A stretch of 64,000 bases of DNA, taken from assembly GCA_018241665.1 (NCBI GenBank), contig JAFEDK010000008.1, forward strand, positions 186,001 to 250,000, read 5' to 3'. Source of the DNA: Pseudomonadota bacterium (GTDB taxonomy: Bacteria; Pseudomonadota; Gammaproteobacteria; Burkholderiales; Rhodocyclaceae). The first letter of the stretch is position 1; each line of letters starts with the position of its first letter. The notes beneath the pieces are model-generated. The model was given only the letters and a program-made list of their open reading frames with translations. It had not been told where the DNA came from and searched no databases. Shown one piece after another: positions 1 to 8,545 of this stretch. Made by a program: the position numbers and the translations under genes.

Positions 1-265
1 CGAGAACGTCGCCCAGTGCAAAACACAGGGCCGCAATACGCGTATCCGCGTCGAGACGCAGGGAGGCGACGATCAGCGCCGTGCCAAGGGCATGCTGCCA
101 GATGGGTTCGTTGGTGCCGAGGGTACGCTCTCCGTAGAGCGGCTGCACCCACTCGAGGGCAACGCCTACGCGGGCGGCATCATCGGGGCCAAGCCCCTCG
201 CACAATAACTCGACCGCCGAAAACGCGGACACGGACTGGGATATCGAATGTGTAACGGCAACCAT
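1..265 (-). CDS. relA: RelA-type (p)ppGpp synthetase, N-terminal fragment
   Basis: The first 88 codons of a minus-strand gene that continues beyond the window. The translation begins MVAVTHSISQ and contains EWVQPLYGERTLGTNEPIWQ followed by HALGTALIVASL, the pattern of the N-terminal HD-like domain of betaproteobacterial RelA, the ribosome-associated stringent-response (p)ppGpp synthetase. Where SpoT enzymes carry the hydrolase His-Asp pair, this protein reads FALGD, as expected for a synthetase-only RelA with a dead hydrolase domain. The chosen ATG has an AGGA about 10 bases upstream. The gene is divergent from mtfA, with a 121-base shared promoter region. The synthetase, TGS and ACT parts are not in the window. 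Confidence 0.85.
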   Translation of the reverse strand, partial: MVAVTHSISQSVSAFSAVELLCEGLGPDDAARVGVALEWVQPLYGERTLGTNEPIWQHALGTALIVASLRLDADTRIAALCFALGDVL

Positions 266-386
266 GCCGGCATTATCCTATAGGCTGACGCCACAGAGTT
301 TGATCTTCATCGTGTTCGGGTGACCGACCACACGCGGGCGCTGCGTTCCTCGCACCGCCGGCCCCTTCGACAGACAACGATCCGCC

Positions 387-1157
387 ATGTTCTCCGCCTT
401 CCGTCGCTGGCGCCGCCAGCGTGCCGCCAACCGCATGCAGGTGCCTCACGAACAATGGGAGCGCGTCGAGCAGAGCCTGCCTTTTCTCGATTTCCTGCCG
501 GCCGGGGAACGCCCGCGCCTGCGCCGTCTGGCGCTGGAACTCCTGGCCGACAAGCAGATCCACGGCGCGGAGGGCGTGAACATCACCGATGACATGCTGC
601 TGTCCATCGCGCTGCAGGCCTGCCTGCCAATCCTCCACATCGGTCTCGACGCCTACGCCGACTGGGTTGGCATCGTGGTTTATCCGGGCGACTTCATCAT
701 TCCGCGTAGCGTCGTCGACGAGGACGGCGTCGTCCATGAATACGATGACGAGGTGCTCGGCGAAGCCTGGGAGGGTGGCCCGGTGCTCCTCTCGTGGTTC
801 GACGGGGAAGCCCAGCCCGTCGGCGTCAACGTGGTGATTCATGAATTTGCCCACAAACTGGACATGGGCAACGGCGAGGTGGACGGTTATCCGGCCCTTC
901 CGGCCGACATGCCCGCCACCGACTGGGCAGCCGCCTTTCAGCCGGCGTTCAACGACTTCTGCCGGCGTGTGGACGATGGCGAAGACATGCTGCTGGACCC
1001 CTACGGCGCAGAACATCCGGCCGAATTCTTCGCCGTCATGAGCGAGGCTTTCTTCGAGACGCCCGGGCTCCTGAAAACGGAGTATCCCGCTGTTTACACG
1101 CAGCTTTCCCGCTTTTACAGGCAGGACCCGGCACCCCATGAAACCCAAACGCAATAA
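387..1157 (+). CDS. mtfA: MtfA-like M90 zinc metallopeptidase
   Basis: 256 aa, the usual length for the M90 family. The zinc site is visible: HEFAH at residues 152-156 gives two His ligands and the catalytic Glu, and the Glu in PAEFF (E213) matches the third ligand of E. coli MtfA. In E. coli, MtfA is a cytosolic aminopeptidase that binds the glucose repressor Mlc and so influences ptsG expression. Whether that partner exists here cannot be judged, so the regulatory role is unproven. No signal peptide is seen. The gene is monocistronic and divergent from relA. The start at MFSAFRRW is the first in-frame ATG of the conserved protein. It has only a weak ribosome-binding site. Confidence 0.88.
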   Translation: MFSAFRRWRRQRAANRMQVPHEQWERVEQSLPFLDFLPAGERPRLRRLALELLADKQIHGAEGVNITDDMLLSIALQACLPILHIGLDAYADWVGIVVYPGDFIIPRSVVDEDGVVHEYDDEVLGEAWEGGPVLLSWFDGEAQPVGVNVVIHEFAHKLDMGNGEVDGYPALPADMPATDWAAAFQPAFNDFCRRVDDGEDMLLDPYGAEHPAEFFAVMSEAFFETPGLLKTEYPAVYTQLSRFYRQDPAPHETQTQ

Positions 1158-1258
1158 ATCCGACAGCACGCCTGCAACAAAACTTTGAAGTCCCCCGCTC
1201 CGCTGTCTACAGTGGGTAAGCCGCCTCGGCATTCCTTACCAAGTGTGGAGAGCAATTC

Positions 1259-1699
1259 ATGGCTATTACCTGGATTCTGGTCGCCAATGCGAGTCTTGCC
1301 CGCCTGTATGCCAACCTCGGGCCCAAGCAAGGCCTGCAACTCGTCAAGGAAATCGCCCACCCCGCCAGCCGCATGAAGAATTCCGAGCTGTCGTCGGACC
1401 GCGCCGGTCAGATGCAGGCCTCCATCAGCGGACATGGCGCCCGGGAACAGCAGACCCCGCCGAAAGAGAACGCCGCCCGCAATTTCGCCCAGAAGCTCGC
1501 CAAGGAGCTCTACCTCGGGCGCAGTCGCAACCTCTTCGGTCGCGCCATCGTCATCGCGCCACCGTCATTCATGGGCATGCTCAATTCGGTTCTCGATCGA
1601 CCGACAGCGCAACTGATCACAGACCGCTTCGAGAAGGACTACACCAAGACACCGGAGCCGGCACTGCGCGATCACCTCGAAGGATGTCTGTTCGTCTGA
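1259..1699 (+). CDS. Host-attachment-type protein (AtsE-like)
   Basis: 146 aa, matching the 'protein required for attachment to host cells' family named after an Agrobacterium attachment gene. Recognisable parts are the start MAITWILVANASLARLY, the central segment with RNFAQKLAKEL, and IVIAPPSFMGMLN, typical of the C-terminal half. There is no signal peptide or membrane segment, so it is probably cytoplasmic despite the name. The biochemical function of the family is not established. The fold resembles release-factor eRF1 domain proteins, which is family knowledge rather than something read here. It stands alone, preceded by GTGTGGAG just upstream of the ATG and followed by a clear terminator. 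Confidence 0.75.
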   Translation: MAITWILVANASLARLYANLGPKQGLQLVKEIAHPASRMKNSELSSDRAGQMQASISGHGAREQQTPPKENAARNFAQKLAKELYLGRSRNLFGRAIVIAPPSFMGMLNSVLDRPTAQLITDRFEKDYTKTPEPALRDHLEGCLFV

Positions 1700-1766
1700 G
1701 CTGACCGCTCAGGCTGCAATCCCTCTCCTTTGACCTCCCAGCGCGCCCGTTCGGGTCAGCGCACTT

Positions 1767-1805
1767 TCAGGCGGCCGCGATGCCCATCGCTGCCGCCTGA
1801 TTTTT
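1767..1805 (+). terminator. Rho-independent terminator
   Basis: TCAGGCGGC at 1767-1775 pairs with GCCGCCTGA at 1792-1800, with a second short stem (CGATG/ATCG) inside, followed by TTTTT at 1801-1805. It ends the host-attachment gene transcript before the convergent thpR gene. Confidence 0.85.
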
Positions 1806-1825
1806 GTCTGCGCGGCGTGAGTCGC

Positions 1826-2353
1826 TCAACCCAGAGCCCAGGCTGCCAAGGGTTGATAGTCCGCCCCCTGCGGGGTCAGACGGGACTCCACCAGCACCCA
1901 TTCGGCTACGTCCCACGCCAAAGCGTCGAAGACCGGCAGCTCGCAGGGTGCATGCGCCTTGCGCAGCAAGGTCATGTGCGGCACGAAGGCTGGTCCGCTG
2001 GCGGGCAGGCCGATCGCCGCCACCTCCCGGCGAATGTCGGCCGCGAGCTGCGGCAAGGCCGGCGGCGCATGCGTACACCCGGCCCACAGGATATGGTTAT
2101 GGGCCCAATGGCCGAGGGCATCCAGCTGCATGCGAAAACGTGGTGCCCGGATCCGCCCCAAGGTCTCCAGCAATTCCGGCAGGCGCCCCTCTCCCACGGC
2201 ACCAATGAAGGCCAGCGTAAGATGCAGGGTCTCCCGCCGCATGATCCGCCCGCCGCAGTCCCGGTGGGCTTCGCCCGCCAGCTGGTGCAGGCGCTCGGCC
2301 AGTGCCGGCTCCGGCCACAGGGCCAGGAAGAGCCGGCGGCTTTCTTCAGCCAT
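1826..2353 (-). CDS. thpR: RNA 2',3'-cyclic phosphodiesterase (2'-5' RNA ligase family)
   Basis: About 175 aa. It carries the two HxTx motifs that define the 2H phosphoesterase superfamily: HLTL near residue 44 and HMTL near residue 126 (counted from the ATG at 2353). FLALWPEP at the N-terminus and AFIGAV after the first motif also fit ThpR. The enzyme opens 2',3'-cyclic phosphates on RNA ends and can reversibly join 2'-5' linkages in vitro. Its cellular role is unclear. A GTG two codons upstream (2359) is an alternative start. The ATG is preferred because it overlaps the ispF stop region by only 8 bases. It is the last gene of an ispD-ispF-thpR unit. Confidence 0.88.
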   Translation of the reverse strand: MAEESRRLFLALWPEPALAERLHQLAGEAHRDCGGRIMRRETLHLTLAFIGAVGEGRLPELLETLGRIRAPRFRMQLDALGHWAHNHILWAGCTHAPPALPQLAADIRREVAAIGLPASGPAFVPHMTLLRKAHAPCELPVFDALAWDVAEWVLVESRLTPQGADYQPLAAWALG

Positions 2354-2837
2354 CCACACGGGCCAGCAGCGCTACCGCCTGGGCCGCAATGCCTTCGCCG
2401 CGGCCGGTAAAGCCGAGCTTCTCGGTGGTCTTGCCCTTGACGTTGATGACGGCCGGCTCCACGCCCAGGTCCGCAGCGATGTTGGCGATCATCGCCGGCA
2501 CATGGGGCAGGATTTTCGGCGCGCGGGCGATCACTGTCGCATCCACGTTGATGGTCTGCCAGCCGGCGGCCCGTGCCGCCGCCGCCGCCTCGCGCAACAG
2601 TACGCGGGAATCCGCCCCCTCGAAGCGCGGGTCGGTATCGGGAAAATGGCGGCCGATGTCACCCAAGCCTGCGGCACCGAGGATCGCGTCCGTGATGGTG
2701 TGCAGCAGGACATCGGCGTCCGAATGGCCGAGCAGCCCGCGGGCAAAGGGAATCGTCACGCCGCCGATGATCAGCGGACGGCCGGGAACCAGGGCATGGA
2801 CGTCAAAGCCCTGCCCGATGCGGAACGGAACATTCAT
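2346..2837 (-). CDS. ispF: 2-C-methyl-D-erythritol 2,4-cyclodiphosphate synthase
   Basis: 163 aa, standard IspF length. It cyclises CDP-methylerythritol phosphate to MEcPP in the non-mevalonate isoprenoid pathway. The metal-binding N-terminal motif GFDVHAL (Asp and His ligands), the [10 protein letters not shown] segment with the third His ligand, the AAGLGDIG stretch and the C-terminal [10 protein letters not shown] are all present. The start at [10 protein letters not shown] is chosen over an upstream ATG because GGGAG sits 7-8 bases before it and the ispD stop ends two bases before it. That indicates tight translational coupling with ispD. Confidence 0.95.
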   Translation of the reverse strand: MNVPFRIGQGFDVHALVPGRPLIIGGVTIPFARGLLGHSDADVLLHTITDAILGAAGLGDIGRHFPDTDPRFEGADSRVLLREAAAAARAAGWQTINVDATVIARAPKILPHVPAMIANIAADLGVEPAVINVKGKTTEKLGFTGRGEGIAAQAVALLARVDG

Positions 2838-2839
2838 CT

Positions 2840-3541
2840 CTATGACTCCCGGTGTTGCAGGATCCACTCGGCCAGGTGCAGGTCGAGGGGGAAGGTCACC
2901 TTCAGATTGGTCGGATCGCCACGCACCAGACGTGGCTTGAGGCCCATCGCCTCCATGGCACTGGCTTCATCGGTGACGTGGCGGGCATTTTCCAGCGCCC
3001 GCTTGAGCATCACGTAGCGGAACATCTGCGGCGTCTGGGCCTGCCACAACCCATCCCGTGGCACGGTCGTGGCGATACGGTGCTGGCTGTCTTCGCGCTT
3101 CAAGGTATCAGCGACCGGCACGGCCAGGATGCCGCCGACCTCGTCGTGAATCAGTTCGCGCACCAGGTTCTCGATATGCCAGGGCGCGAGGCACGGCCGC
3201 GCAGCATCATGGACGAGAACCCAGTCGGATTCGGACGTATCATCGGCAATGGCGCGCAGGCCATTGAGCACGCTATCCGCCCGGGACGCCCCGCCACAGA
3301 ACAGGGGCACCAGACGGTCGCCGAAGCCGCTCCAGTCATGGCGGTCCCATTCCTGATCACCGACCGAAAGGACCACATAGACCCGATCGATCACCGGCGA
3401 TGCACACAGCACCGCCAGGGTGTACCGGATCAGAGGCTCGCCAAGCAGGGAAAGATATTGTTTGGGCTGTTCGCCGCCCATCCGGCTGCCGCTTCCGGCC
3501 GCCGGCACCATCGCAAAACAACGGGTCGTAGGATTTCGCAT
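2840..3541 (-). CDS. ispD: 2-C-methyl-D-erythritol 4-phosphate cytidylyltransferase
   Basis: 233 aa. It transfers CMP from CTP to MEP, the third step of the MEP pathway. The nucleotide-binding N-terminus [20 protein letters not shown] (from about residue 10) is the IspD signature, with conserved Arg and Lys. [10 protein letters not shown] in the middle is the substrate and metal-binding segment. It is followed two bases later by ispF. The gene is divergent from the DUF4010 membrane protein, with only about 70 bases between them, so the promoters probably overlap. Confidence 0.95.
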   Translation of the reverse strand: MRNPTTRCFAMVPAAGSGSRMGGEQPKQYLSLLGEPLIRYTLAVLCASPVIDRVYVVLSVGDQEWDRHDWSGFGDRLVPLFCGGASRADSVLNGLRAIADDTSESDWVLVHDAARPCLAPWHIENLVRELIHDEVGGILAVPVADTLKREDSQHRIATTVPRDGLWQAQTPQMFRYVMLKRALENARHVTDEASAMEAMGLKPRLVRGDPTNLKVTFPLDLHLAEWILQHRES

Positions 3542-3612
3542 CGCGCGATTCTACTCAATGTCACCCACGATCCTGCCGCTGATTAAGCCGTACGCCTTTT
3601 CGGAGAACCCTC

Positions 3613-4881
3613 ATGCTGTTCTCGCAAGCCTTCGACACCCGCGAACTGGAAGCCCTGGCCCTCGCTACCGCGATCGGTCTGCTGATGGGCCTGGAGCGGG
3701 AGCGCCGCGCCTCGGCCCTCGCCGGCGTACGCACTTTCGGCCTGACCGGACTGCTCGGTGCCCTGGCCGCGCTCCTTACCGAACAACTCTCTGAGCCCGC
3801 GCTTCTAGTCGGCGGCTTCGCACTGGTGGCCTGCACGATCATTGCTGCCAACTATCGCCAGCCGGAACCCAATGACCCAGGAACCACCTCGGTCGTTGCC
3901 CTGCTGGTGTGCTACTGCCTCGGCGCGATGGTCTGGCTCGGGCACGGACGGCTGGCCGTGATGGCCGCGGTCGGCTCGACCATGCTGCTCTATTTCAAGG
4001 CCGAACTGCGCGGCGTCGCCTCTCGCTTGACCAGCCAGGACTGGCGTTCGATCCTGCAGTTCTCGGTCTTGTCGCTGATCGTGCTGCCGATCCTGCCGGA
4101 CCGGGGCTTCGGCCCCTACGAAGCGATCAACCCCCATCAGGTCTGGCTGATGATCGTGCTGATCTCCGGGGTCAGCCTCACCGGTTACGCCGCGTTGCGC
4201 CTGGTTGGCGCCCGTTACGGCGCACCGCTGCTCGGCCTGCTTGGCGGGCTCGTGTCCAGCACCGCCACCACCATGGTGTTCTCCCGCCACGCCCGCGAAA
4301 ACCCGGCGATGGCACCGACCGCCAAGCTGGTCATCCTGCTCGCCAACCTGATCATGGTCGTGCGGGTGCTGGCGATCGCCGGGGCGCTGTCGCCCGAGAT
4401 CACACCGCTTCTGCTGACTGGCTGCGTGCTCGCGGTGCTTGTCGGTGGCGTGCTCATCGCCTTCGACTGGCGCCAGCTGGCGAGCCAGAATAGCTTGCCG
4501 ATACCGGAAACCCGCAACCCGACCGAGCTGCGCACGGCGATGGGCTTCGGCCTGCTCTACGCCGCGGTACTGGTGTGCGCGGCCTGGCTGTCGGACATTG
4601 CCGGGCAAGGCGGCCTCTACCTGCTGGCCTTCGCCTCAGGCCTGACAGATGTGGATGCCATCACCCTGTCGACCCTGCGCCTGCTCAACATCGGCAAGCT
4701 CGAACTGCTGCCATCTGCAATCGCCATCCTGCTGGCGATGCTGGCCAACCTGGCCTTCAAGTCGGGGCTGGCCTTCACCCTTGGCGGTCAGCAGCTCGGC
4801 CGGCGCGTCCTCGGCGGCATGCTGGCGGTTGGAACCGGGCTGGGCGCCGGCATCGTCTGGTTGCTGCGCAGCTCCTTATAA
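3613..4881 (+). CDS. MgtC/SapB-like DUF4010 membrane protein
   Basis: 422 aa with about a dozen hydrophobic segments. The N-terminal half looks like MgtC/SapB: ATAIGLLMGLERERR near residue 18 and GVRTFGLTGLLGA near residue 38 are the usual conserved blocks. The C-terminal half matches DUF4010, with SGLTDVDAITLSTLRL near residue 345. MgtC proteins act in magnesium-limited growth and modulate ATP synthase in pathogens. What the longer DUF4010 proteins transport or sense is unknown. It reads toward amrB with a 37-base gap, so co-transcription is likely. Confidence 0.8.
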   Translation: MLFSQAFDTRELEALALATAIGLLMGLERERRASALAGVRTFGLTGLLGALAALLTEQLSEPALLVGGFALVACTIIAANYRQPEPNDPGTTSVVALLVCYCLGAMVWLGHGRLAVMAAVGSTMLLYFKAELRGVASRLTSQDWRSILQFSVLSLIVLPILPDRGFGPYEAINPHQVWLMIVLISGVSLTGYAALRLVGARYGAPLLGLLGGLVSSTATTMVFSRHARENPAMAPTAKLVILLANLIMVVRVLAIAGALSPEITPLLLTGCVLAVLVGGVLIAFDWRQLASQNSLPIPETRNPTELRTAMGFGLLYAAVLVCAAWLSDIAGQGGLYLLAFASGLTDVDAITLSTLRLLNIGKLELLPSAIAILLAMLANLAFKSGLAFTLGGQQLGRRVLGGMLAVGTGLGAGIVWLLRSSL

Positions 4882-4918
4882 TGGAATCAGGCAAGCCTGT
4901 AGCGAAGAGAAGGAAATC

Positions 4919-5737
4919 ATGGCCCACGCGTCCCAACGTCTGCCGGCGGTCGCCGGTATGTTCTACCCGGCGGATCCCCACAGCCTGCATGCGCAGGTCG
5001 CTGGTTTTTTGTCGGCAGCGATTCCCGCCGAAGTCGTCGAAGCACCGAAAGCGCTGGTTGTTCCCCACGCCGGCTACATTTATTCCGGTGCAGTGGCGGC
5101 CAGCGCCTACAGCGAGCTCGCGCTGCGGCGCGACGTGATCCGCCGCGTGCTGATCCTCTGCCCCACCCACCGGGTTGCGGTGCGCGGCATGGCCATCCCG
5201 GCGGCGCAGAGCTTCCTGACGCCCCTCGGCGCAGTAGCCGTGGACCGGGAAGCATGGCTCGAAGCGCGTGAGCTGCCTGGGGTAATCGTGGACGACCGCC
5301 CCCATGCGGACGAGCACGCCATCGAAGTACAACTGCCCTTCCTGCAGACCACCCTTGATCACTTCGAGATCCTGCCGATCGCCGTTGGCGACATCGATCC
5401 GCACACCGTGGCGAAAGTGCTGGAAGCCCTGTGGGGCGGCCCGGAGACCCTGATCGTCATCAGCTCCGACCTGTCCCACTATCACCCCTATCGCCAGGCC
5501 CAGCTGCGCGACAAGGCCACCATCGCCCAGATCCGCCAGCTCGACGCCCGCCTGGAAGGCGAACAGGCCTGCGGTGCCGGCGCCATCAACGGCCTGCTCC
5601 TCGCCGCCATCCGCCATCACCTGACGCCCCACGTGCTCGACCTGCGCAACTCGGGTGACACCGCCGGCGACCGGGATCACGTCGTCGGCTACGCATCGAT
5701 CGCCTTTTCCGAGGACCGCCAGCATGCCCACCACTGA
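4919..5737 (+). CDS. amrB: AmmeMemoRadiSam system protein B (Memo family)
   Basis: 272 aa, Memo-like and related to class III extradiol dioxygenases. Visible landmarks are RLPAVAGMFYPADP at the start, VVPHAGYIYSG near residue 50 (family metal-ligand His), HADEHAIEVQLPFL in the middle and VISSDLSHYHP near residue 180. Human MEMO1 binds copper or iron. The bacterial role is unknown. The ATG at 4919 is preceded by AGAAGG and removes a long non-conserved upstream extension. It overlaps amrA by 14 bases, so translation is coupled. Confidence 0.9.
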   Translation: MAHASQRLPAVAGMFYPADPHSLHAQVAGFLSAAIPAEVVEAPKALVVPHAGYIYSGAVAASAYSELALRRDVIRRVLILCPTHRVAVRGMAIPAAQSFLTPLGAVAVDREAWLEARELPGVIVDDRPHADEHAIEVQLPFLQTTLDHFEILPIAVGDIDPHTVAKVLEALWGGPETLIVISSDLSHYHPYRQAQLRDKATIAQIRQLDARLEGEQACGAGAINGLLLAAIRHHLTPHVLDLRNSGDTAGDRDHVVGYASIAFSEDRQHAHH

Positions 5738-6287
5738 CACCCTCGGTGCTGCCCTGCTCACCCACGCCCGCAAGGCGATTGCCGACGCCCTCGGCCAGGC
5801 AGCCCCGCAGGCGCCGGAGCACCCACAGTTGAAGGAACGGGGCGCGAGCTTCGTCACTCTAACGATTGATGGAGAGTTGCGCGGCTGCATCGGCAGCCTC
5901 AACGCCCACCGTGCCCTCGGCGAAGACGTGCGTGAGAATGCAGTAGCCGCCGCGTTGCGCGACCCGCGCTTTCCGCCGCTGTCGGCGAGAGAGTTCGGGC
6001 AGGTCTGCATCGAGGTGTCTCTGCTGAGCGAACCGGACTTCATGGAGTTCCGCGATGAGGCCGATGCCCTCGCCCAGCTGGTGCCGGGCCGCGACGGCGT
6101 GATCTTCTTCAACGGCTGCCAGAAAGCCACTTTCCTGCCGCAGGTGTGGGATCAACTGCCCGATCCCCGCGACTTCATGGCGGCCCTCAAACGCAAGGCC
6201 CGCCTGCCGGCGGACTTCTGGGGCCCCAACGTGATGCTGGCCCGTTACCAGGTCCAGAAATGGCACGAGGGCAGCGATACGGAGTAG
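5724..6287 (+). CDS. amrA: AmmeMemoRadiSam system protein A (AMMECR1 family)
   Basis: 187 aa. The AMMECR1 hallmark LRGCIGSL is present near residue 52 as ELRGCIGSLNAHRALGEDV, followed by DPRFPPLSAREF and IEVSLLSEP. The human homologue is linked to Alport-related syndrome, but the biochemical activity of the family is not established. The start at MPTTDTLGAAL overlaps the end of amrB by 14 bases. A more distal in-frame ATG would run deep into amrB. It is followed 3 bases after its stop by amrS. Confidence 0.9.
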   Translation: MPTTDTLGAALLTHARKAIADALGQAAPQAPEHPQLKERGASFVTLTIDGELRGCIGSLNAHRALGEDVRENAVAAALRDPRFPPLSAREFGQVCIEVSLLSEPDFMEFRDEADALAQLVPGRDGVIFFNGCQKATFLPQVWDQLPDPRDFMAALKRKARLPADFWGPNVMLARYQVQKWHEGSDTE

Positions 6288-6290
6288 ATC

Positions 6291-7364
6291 ATGTCCGACC
6301 ATCCCGCCCGTTACTGGCACCCCATCGACGGTGGCCGCATCCAGTGCGACCTGTGCCCGCGGGACTGCCGCCTGCATGAAGGCCAGCGCGGTGCCTGCTT
6401 CGTGCGCCAGATGGTGGGCGGCAAGATGGTCCTGACCACATACGGGCGAAGTTCCGGCTTCTGCATCGACCCCATCGAGAAGAAGCCGCTGAACCACTTC
6501 TACCCGGGCTCCAGCGTGTTCTCCTTCGGCACCGCGGGCTGCAATCTGGCCTGCAAGTTCTGCCAGAACTGGGACATCTCCAAGAGCCGCGACATGGACC
6601 GGCTGATGGATGCCGCCTCGCCGGACGACATCGCCGCCACCGCCGCCAGCCACGGCTGCCGCAGCGTGGCCTTCACCTACAACGACCCGGTGATCTTCGC
6701 CGAATACGCGATGGACACCGCCGAGGCCTGCCACACCCGCCAGCTGGCCACCGTCGCGGTGACTGCGGGCTACATCAGCCCTGAAGCCCGCCGCGACTTC
6801 TACGCGGTGATGGACGCGGCCAACGTGGACCTCAAGGGCTTCACCGAGGATTTCTACGTCCGACAGACCGGCGCCCACCTGGCACCCGTGCTCGACACCC
6901 TGCTCTATCTGCACCACGAGACCCAGGTTTGGGTGGAGATCACAACCTTGCTGATCCCCGGCCTCAACGACAGCGAGGCGGAAGTCACCGCGCTATCGAA
7001 ATGGGTCGCCACCGAACTCGGCCCGGACGTCCCACTGCACTTCACCGCCTTCCACCCGGACTACAAGCTGGACCCGCTTCCACCGACGCCGCCGAGCACC
7101 CTCCGCCGCGCCCGGCAGATCGCTCGGGACGCCGGCCTGCACTACGTCTACACCGGCAACGTGCATGATCCGGAAGGGGGTTCCACCTACTGTCCAGGCT
7201 GCGGGCAGGCTGTCATCGAACGGGACTGGTACGCGATCCTCGCCTACCGGCTCGACGCCCAGGGCGCCTGCTCAAGTTGCGGACACCGAGTGGCCGGCCG
7301 CTTCGGCGAATTCCACGGTGCTTTTGGCCCACGCCGTGTCCCAGTGCACATTCACACCCAATAG
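6291..7364 (+). CDS. amrS: AmmeMemoRadiSam system radical SAM enzyme
   Basis: 357 aa. The radical SAM CxxxCxxC motif is C84-C88-C91 (CNLACKFCQNW), which binds the 4Fe-4S cluster that cleaves SAM. It also has an N-terminal Cys group (C19, C22, C26, C36) and a C-terminal pair of Cys knuckles (YCPGCG and CSSCG) resembling a zinc ribbon or a further metal site. It resembles pyruvate-formate-lyase-activating enzymes but is not one of the known activases. The cassette order amrB-amrA-amrS is intact and tightly packed, so the three probably act on one substrate. That substrate is unknown. Confidence 0.92.
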   Translation: MSDHPARYWHPIDGGRIQCDLCPRDCRLHEGQRGACFVRQMVGGKMVLTTYGRSSGFCIDPIEKKPLNHFYPGSSVFSFGTAGCNLACKFCQNWDISKSRDMDRLMDAASPDDIAATAASHGCRSVAFTYNDPVIFAEYAMDTAEACHTRQLATVAVTAGYISPEARRDFYAVMDAANVDLKGFTEDFYVRQTGAHLAPVLDTLLYLHHETQVWVEITTLLIPGLNDSEAEVTALSKWVATELGPDVPLHFTAFHPDYKLDPLPPTPPSTLRRARQIARDAGLHYVYTGNVHDPEGGSTYCPGCGQAVIERDWYAILAYRLDAQGACSSCGHRVAGRFGEFHGAFGPRRVPVHIHTQ

Positions 7365-7430
7365 GTCGCGGCGCTCCCTTGCCCGACGCCAGCTGGCGTG
7401 CCATCTTTTGAGCAAAGAACACGCTTTGCC

Positions 7431-8117
7431 ATGATGAAACTGCGTCAAACCCCTCTAAGCATCGCCGCCGGCCCGATCTGGCTCGAAGCCCTGCTCGCCC
7501 ATTCCCCCGATGCCGAGGGGCTGATCCTCATCGCCCAGAACTCGGTCGGCAATCATCGGGAATCCCGCGAGGCCCATTTCGCCAAGCGCCTGCAGGATGC
7601 CGGCTTCGCCACGCTGATCTTCGACCTGCTGACCCATTACGAAGAAACCCGCGACCCGGACACCCGCTACAACTCGCCGCTCCTCGGGCAACGCATCAAC
7701 CTGCTTTTCGAATGGCTACGCCATCAACCGCCGCTCGTCGCCCTTCCCATCGGGCTGGTCGCCAGCGGCACCGGCAGCGCCGCCGCGGTGCGTGCCCTGT
7801 CGAAGGAGCCGATGGCAGTCGACGCGCTGGTGTTGCGTGGCGGGCGCCCCGGCTTGGCCGGCATCTCGCCGCTACGGCAGATCGTTTGCCCGACACGCTT
7901 CGTGGTGGGCGAGAAGGACACCGGCCTGCAGGCCGTCCGGCAAGCCTTCGATCTGCTGACCTGCACCAAGGACTGGAGGAGCATCGCCGGCACCGATGAG
8001 GATTTCCGCGAACCCGGTGCGCTGGACGAGGCCGCCACCAAGACCGCCGACTGGTTCCACCACCACCTCATCCGCCAGCCGGCCGCGGCTGATGCCGACA
8101 AGGCCGAGCCCGGCTAG
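7431..8117 (+). CDS. Dienelactone-hydrolase-like protein lacking catalytic Ser and His
   Basis: 228 aa from MMKLRQTPLS, with an alpha/beta-hydrolase layout: GLILIAQNSVGN, FATLIFDLLTHYEE, LPIGLVASGTGSAAAV, LVLRGGRPGLAG, FVVGEKDTGLQ and FREPGALDEA. These match, block by block, the dienelactone-hydrolase-like family often fused to phosphoribosyltransferases. In that family the nucleophile elbow reads GASTGA, while here it reads ASGTGS, placing Gly113 at the Ser position. The C-terminal GATH block reads GTDE, placing Glu190 at the His position. The acidic residue (D163) remains. It is probably a non-hydrolytic member. The start is uncertain because an ATG 33 bases upstream is also in frame. The gene follows amrS by 66 bases. 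Confidence 0.7.
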   Translation: MMKLRQTPLSIAAGPIWLEALLAHSPDAEGLILIAQNSVGNHRESREAHFAKRLQDAGFATLIFDLLTHYEETRDPDTRYNSPLLGQRINLLFEWLRHQPPLVALPIGLVASGTGSAAAVRALSKEPMAVDALVLRGGRPGLAGISPLRQIVCPTRFVVGEKDTGLQAVRQAFDLLTCTKDWRSIAGTDEDFREPGALDEAATKTADWFHHHLIRQPAAADADKAEPG

Positions 8118-8545
8118 CTCTGGCGCAGCATCATCTGGTGCGGCAGGCCCGCCTCGTCGTACACCTCGCCTTCCGGCACGAAACCGAAGCGGGTGTAGAA
8201 ACCCAGCGCATGGGTCTGCGCGCTCAGTACCAGCCGACGCATGCCCCGTCGCTCCGCCTCGTCGATCAATGCTTGCAGCAGGGCAGCACCCACGCCCTGC
8301 CCGCGCCAGTCGGCGCGCACCGCCATGCGCCCGATGTGGCCGTCGGGCAGCAAACGGCCAGTCCCGACGGCCTCTTCGCCGGCCAGGGCCAGTGCGTGAC
8401 ACGACAGCGCATCGAACTCGTCGAGCTCCATGTCGGCCGGCACCTGCTGCTCATCAACGAAGACCTGGAAGCGAATCGGCGTCGCCTGGGCGGCCAGCTC
8501 GCTCCAATCGCCGAGCCGGAGCGTGATCACAGGTCGGGCATTCAT
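8114..8545 (-). CDS. GNAT family N-acetyltransferase
   Basis: 143 aa with a complete GNAT core. ALALAGEEAVGTGRLL covers the central strands, and IGRMAVRADWRGQGVGAALL near residues 69-88 is the acetyl-CoA pyrophosphate-binding loop (RGQGVG). LGFYTRFGFVPEGEVYDEAG near the C-terminus resembles the ElaA-like subgroup. The substrate cannot be inferred. Its stop overlaps the convergent hydrolase-like gene by 4 bases, and its ATG overlaps the stop of the L,D-transpeptidase gene, so it is translationally coupled to that gene. Confidence 0.85.
   Translation of the reverse strand: MNARPVITLRLGDWSELAAQATPIRFQVFVDEQQVPADMELDEFDALSCHALALAGEEAVGTGRLLPDGHIGRMAVRADWRGQGVGAALLQALIDEAERRGMRRLVLSAQTHALGFYTRFGFVPEGEVYDEAGLPHQMMLRQS

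Noticed and set aside
273-1232. Long minus-strand open frame of 319 codons opposite mtfA
   Set aside because: No recognisable motifs, and the plus strand encodes an M90 peptidase with its zinc ligands. High GC content makes long antisense frames common.
7386-7399. ACGCCAGCTGGCGT palindrome after amrS
   Set aside because: No loop and only a weak T run, so a terminator call is not justified.
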